Assembly: GCA_020425695.1 (NCBI GenBank)
Contig: JAGQRE010000028.1
Location: 1 to 34,437, forward strand
Length of the DNA stretch: 34,437 nt
Direction: 5' to 3'
Source of the DNA: Planctomycetota bacterium
GTDB taxonomy: Bacteria; Planctomycetota; UBA8742; UBA2392
In this document: positions 32,767 to 34,437 of the stretch, in pieces
Layout of the letters: every line of letters starts with the position of its first letter
Numbering within the stretch: position 1 is the first letter of the stretch
Notes under the pieces: model-generated
Seen by the model: only the letters and a program-made list of their open reading frames with translations
Told to the model about the DNA's origin: nothing
Databases searched by the model: none
Translations under genes and position numbers: made by a program

Positions 32767-33924
32767 ATGGCGCAGGACCGTCGATTTATGTGGCGCGCCC
32801 TCGAGCTCGCACGCCGAGGCCAACCCTATGTTGCACCCAACCCGATGGTTGGGGCGGTGATCGTTAAAGACGGCCAGATCGTCGGTGAAGGATTCCACGA
32901 AGAGTTCGGCGGTGCACACGCCGAAGTCAACGCGCTCAAGATGGCTGGTGAGAAAGCCAAAGACGCTACGATGTACGTCAGCCTTGAGCCGTGCTGCGAG
33001 GCGTTTGAGGGCAAGAAGACTCCGCCTTGCGCGCCGCAGGTGATCGCGGCCGGGTTGAAACGTGTCGTGGTTGCCATTGAGGACCCGCACCCGACTGTCA
33101 AAGGGCTGGGCGTGAAAGCGCTGGCTGATGCGGGCATTGATGTTTCGGTAGGCGAGTGTTTTGAGGAAGCCCATGAACTCAACGCCGCCTATTTCGCTCA
33201 TGTTGAGCGCGGGCGCCCGCTGGTGACTGCCAAGTGGGCCATGACCTTCGACGGCAAGATTGCCACGCGAACCGGCGACGCGCGCTGGATCAGCGGCGAC
33301 GCCAGCCGCCGCGAAGTCCACTACGACCGTGGTTGCACGGGTGCGCTGATCGTCGGCACCGGCACGGTCGAACGCGACGACCCGCTGCTGACTGCACGCG
33401 GCGACGTAGGTCGCCAGCCCCTGCGCGTCGTGATTGACCGCGACTTGCGTATCGGGCTGGATCGCAAACTGGTACAGACGGCGGGCGACTTTCCGGTGTT
33501 CATCTATTGCGCCGAGGACGCCTCGGAAGAGAAGCAAAAGCAACTGGAAGACGCCGGCGTGTACCTGATTCTGTTGCCCAAGCACGGCAACAAACTGCGT
33601 TGGCACGAGATTCTGCATGATCTGGGCGACCGTGGTGTTATCAGCACAATCATCGAGGGCGGCGGCGGGCTGTTCGCATCAGCGTTTCAAGAGCGTGCCA
33701 TCGACCGGGTGAAGATTTACCTGGCCCCCAAGATCTTCGGCGGCGAAGCGGCGACGACACCCGTGGAGGGCCCCGGCATACCGGACGTCGAGCGGGCCAT
33801 CACGTTCGATCACGTCAAAACGCGCACGGTTGGCGCGGACGTCGTGATCGAGGGCAGCGTCGTATATCCTACCGAGATAGGCCCAAGCCCCAGCGGCTAC
33901 TGGAAGGGCTACCAGGACGAGTAG
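32767..33924 (+). CDS. ribD: Bifunctional riboflavin biosynthesis protein RibD
   Basis: 385 residues from the ATG at 32767 (GGA upstream); an in-frame TTG at 32740 is unlikely. It has an N-terminal diaminohydroxyphosphoribosylaminopyrimidine deaminase (zinc-binding HAE at 51-53 and PC...PPC with Cys76 and Cys88) and a C-terminal 5-amino-6-(5-phosphoribosylamino)uracil reductase (from about 145, TAKWAMTFDGKIAT and the EGGGGLF nucleotide-binding block near 298-304). These catalyse the second and third steps of riboflavin synthesis. The zinc loop is three residues longer than in E. coli RibD (11 rather than 8 between the cysteines). Other rib genes are not in the window. Confidence 0.95.
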   Translation: MAQDRRFMWRALELARRGQPYVAPNPMVGAVIVKDGQIVGEGFHEEFGGAHAEVNALKMAGEKAKDATMYVSLEPCCEAFEGKKTPPCAPQVIAAGLKRVVVAIEDPHPTVKGLGVKALADAGIDVSVGECFEEAHELNAAYFAHVERGRPLVTAKWAMTFDGKIATRTGDARWISGDASRREVHYDRGCTGALIVGTGTVERDDPLLTARGDVGRQPLRVVIDRDLRIGLDRKLVQTAGDFPVFIYCAEDASEEKQKQLEDAGVYLILLPKHGNKLRWHEILHDLGDRGVISTIIEGGGGLFASAFQERAIDRVKIYLAPKIFGGEAATTPVEGPGIPDVERAITFDHVKTRTVGADVVIEGSVVYPTEIGPSPSGYWKGYQDE

Positions 33925-33992
33925 ATCGTCCACGTACAGCGGGTTGTATCGCGGTCATTGAACATTGACCGACGATCACCGATCATCCGGCC

Positions 33993-34437
33993 ATGGCCAA
34001 GAAGACCAAGCTTGTTTTTGCGTGCAAAGAGTGCGGGTACAACTCGCCGAAGTGGATGGGGAAATGCTCCGGCTGCGGGGCGTGGAACTCGTTCGTTGAG
34101 GAACTTGACACGTCAAAGGTGCGCCCCTCGCGCCGCGCCGCCCTGAACACATCGACGAAGCCGCAACGCATCAATGAAGTGCAACCGCTGGCTTCTTCGC
34201 GTATCCCGACCGGCATCCTTGAGCTTGACCGCGTTCTCGGCGGCGGCTTTGTACCCGGCACGGCTGTGCTTTTGGCGGGTGACCCCGGTATCGGCAAGAG
34301 TACGCTGACATTGCAAGCCGCGCACAAGTACGCGCAGGCGACGGGGCGCGCGGTGCTTTATGTGACCGGCGAAGAATCGGCCGAGCAAGTCAAGTTGCGC
34401 GCAGAGCGATTGGATTGCCTCAGCAACGAGCTTTTTG
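33993..34437 (+). CDS. radA: DNA repair protein RadA/Sms, N-terminal part (runs off window)
   Basis: 148 codons are present before the window ends. An N-terminal C4 zinc finger (CKECG and CSGCG, residues 11-28) is followed at about 70-80 by SRIPTGILELDRVLGGG and the Walker A motif GDPGIGKST at about 95-103, then VTGEESAEQVKLRAERL. This is the standard RadA/Sms order, a RecA-like branch-migration helicase acting in recombination repair. It starts 68 bases after ribD; the ATG at 33993 has no strong Shine-Dalgarno. Confidence 0.95.
   Translation, partial: MAKKTKLVFACKECGYNSPKWMGKCSGCGAWNSFVEELDTSKVRPSRRAALNTSTKPQRINEVQPLASSRIPTGILELDRVLGGGFVPGTAVLLAGDPGIGKSTLTLQAAHKYAQATGRAVLYVTGEESAEQVKLRAERLDCLSNELF

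Overview
The window looks like a chromosome segment of a GC-rich, Gram-negative-type bacterium. Nothing in it fixes the phylum. The many small palindromic intergenic repeats, the secreted Lys-rich, TPR, HEAT and PDZ proteins, the FHA-domain envelope protein and the ThyX-type thymidylate synthase make me favour Planctomycetota or a relative; this is an inference. No tRNA, rRNA, CRISPR array, transposase gene or phage gene was seen.

Layout. (1) 1-10363, all on the minus strand: the N-terminal part of an RNase HII-like protein, preceded by a tight six-gene operon. In transcription order the operon encodes a double-FHA membrane protein, a GspL-like PilM/PilN fusion, a GspM/PilO-like protein, a small anchored protein, a TPR plus jelly-roll-like exported protein and a GspG-like pseudopilin. 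Together they look like the inner-membrane platform and pseudopilin of a type II secretion / type IV filament-like machine, without ATPase, polytopic core, secretin or prepilin peptidase nearby. (2) 10564-12915, plus strand: an exported serine hydrolase and an anchored HEAT/PDZ protein. (3) 13000-16690, minus: NADP-type isocitrate dehydrogenase and a Cu+ P-type ATPase carrying an in-frame repeat insertion. (4) 16860-19178, plus: a lipoprotein S41-peptidase homologue whose catalytic Ser and Lys are replaced. (5) 19303-22652, minus: a GbsR/MarR-like regulator, two small membrane proteins, a CPBP-family membrane protease and a further multi-pass protein. Matching palindromes lie upstream of the regulator and of the first membrane gene. 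(6) 23085-25590, minus: a D-cysteine desulfhydrase/ACC-deaminase-family enzyme, a small anchored protein and a secreted protein. (7) 25729-27281, plus: a small acidic protein and ThyX. (8) 27278-31297, minus: a lipoprotein with an apparent C-terminal frameshift, a carboxypeptidase-regulatory-domain protein, a Na+/Ca2+-type exchanger and an unknown protein. (9) 31404-34437, plus: an MFS exporter, RibD and the start of RadA.

The most unusual structure is a set of palindromic elements in gaps and, once, inside a gene. Three (360-455, 15169-15261, 27933-28028) share one design: GTGG followed by an 8-bp hairpin with a loop ending TCY at each end, pointing inward, 93-96 nt overall. Stem sequences differ but stay paired. 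This resembles a REP/REPIN family mobilised in trans. Four other palindromic elements lie at 19184-19320, 20323-20405, 22789-23056 and 29621-29698. One of them supplies the last codons and stop of the adjacent gene.
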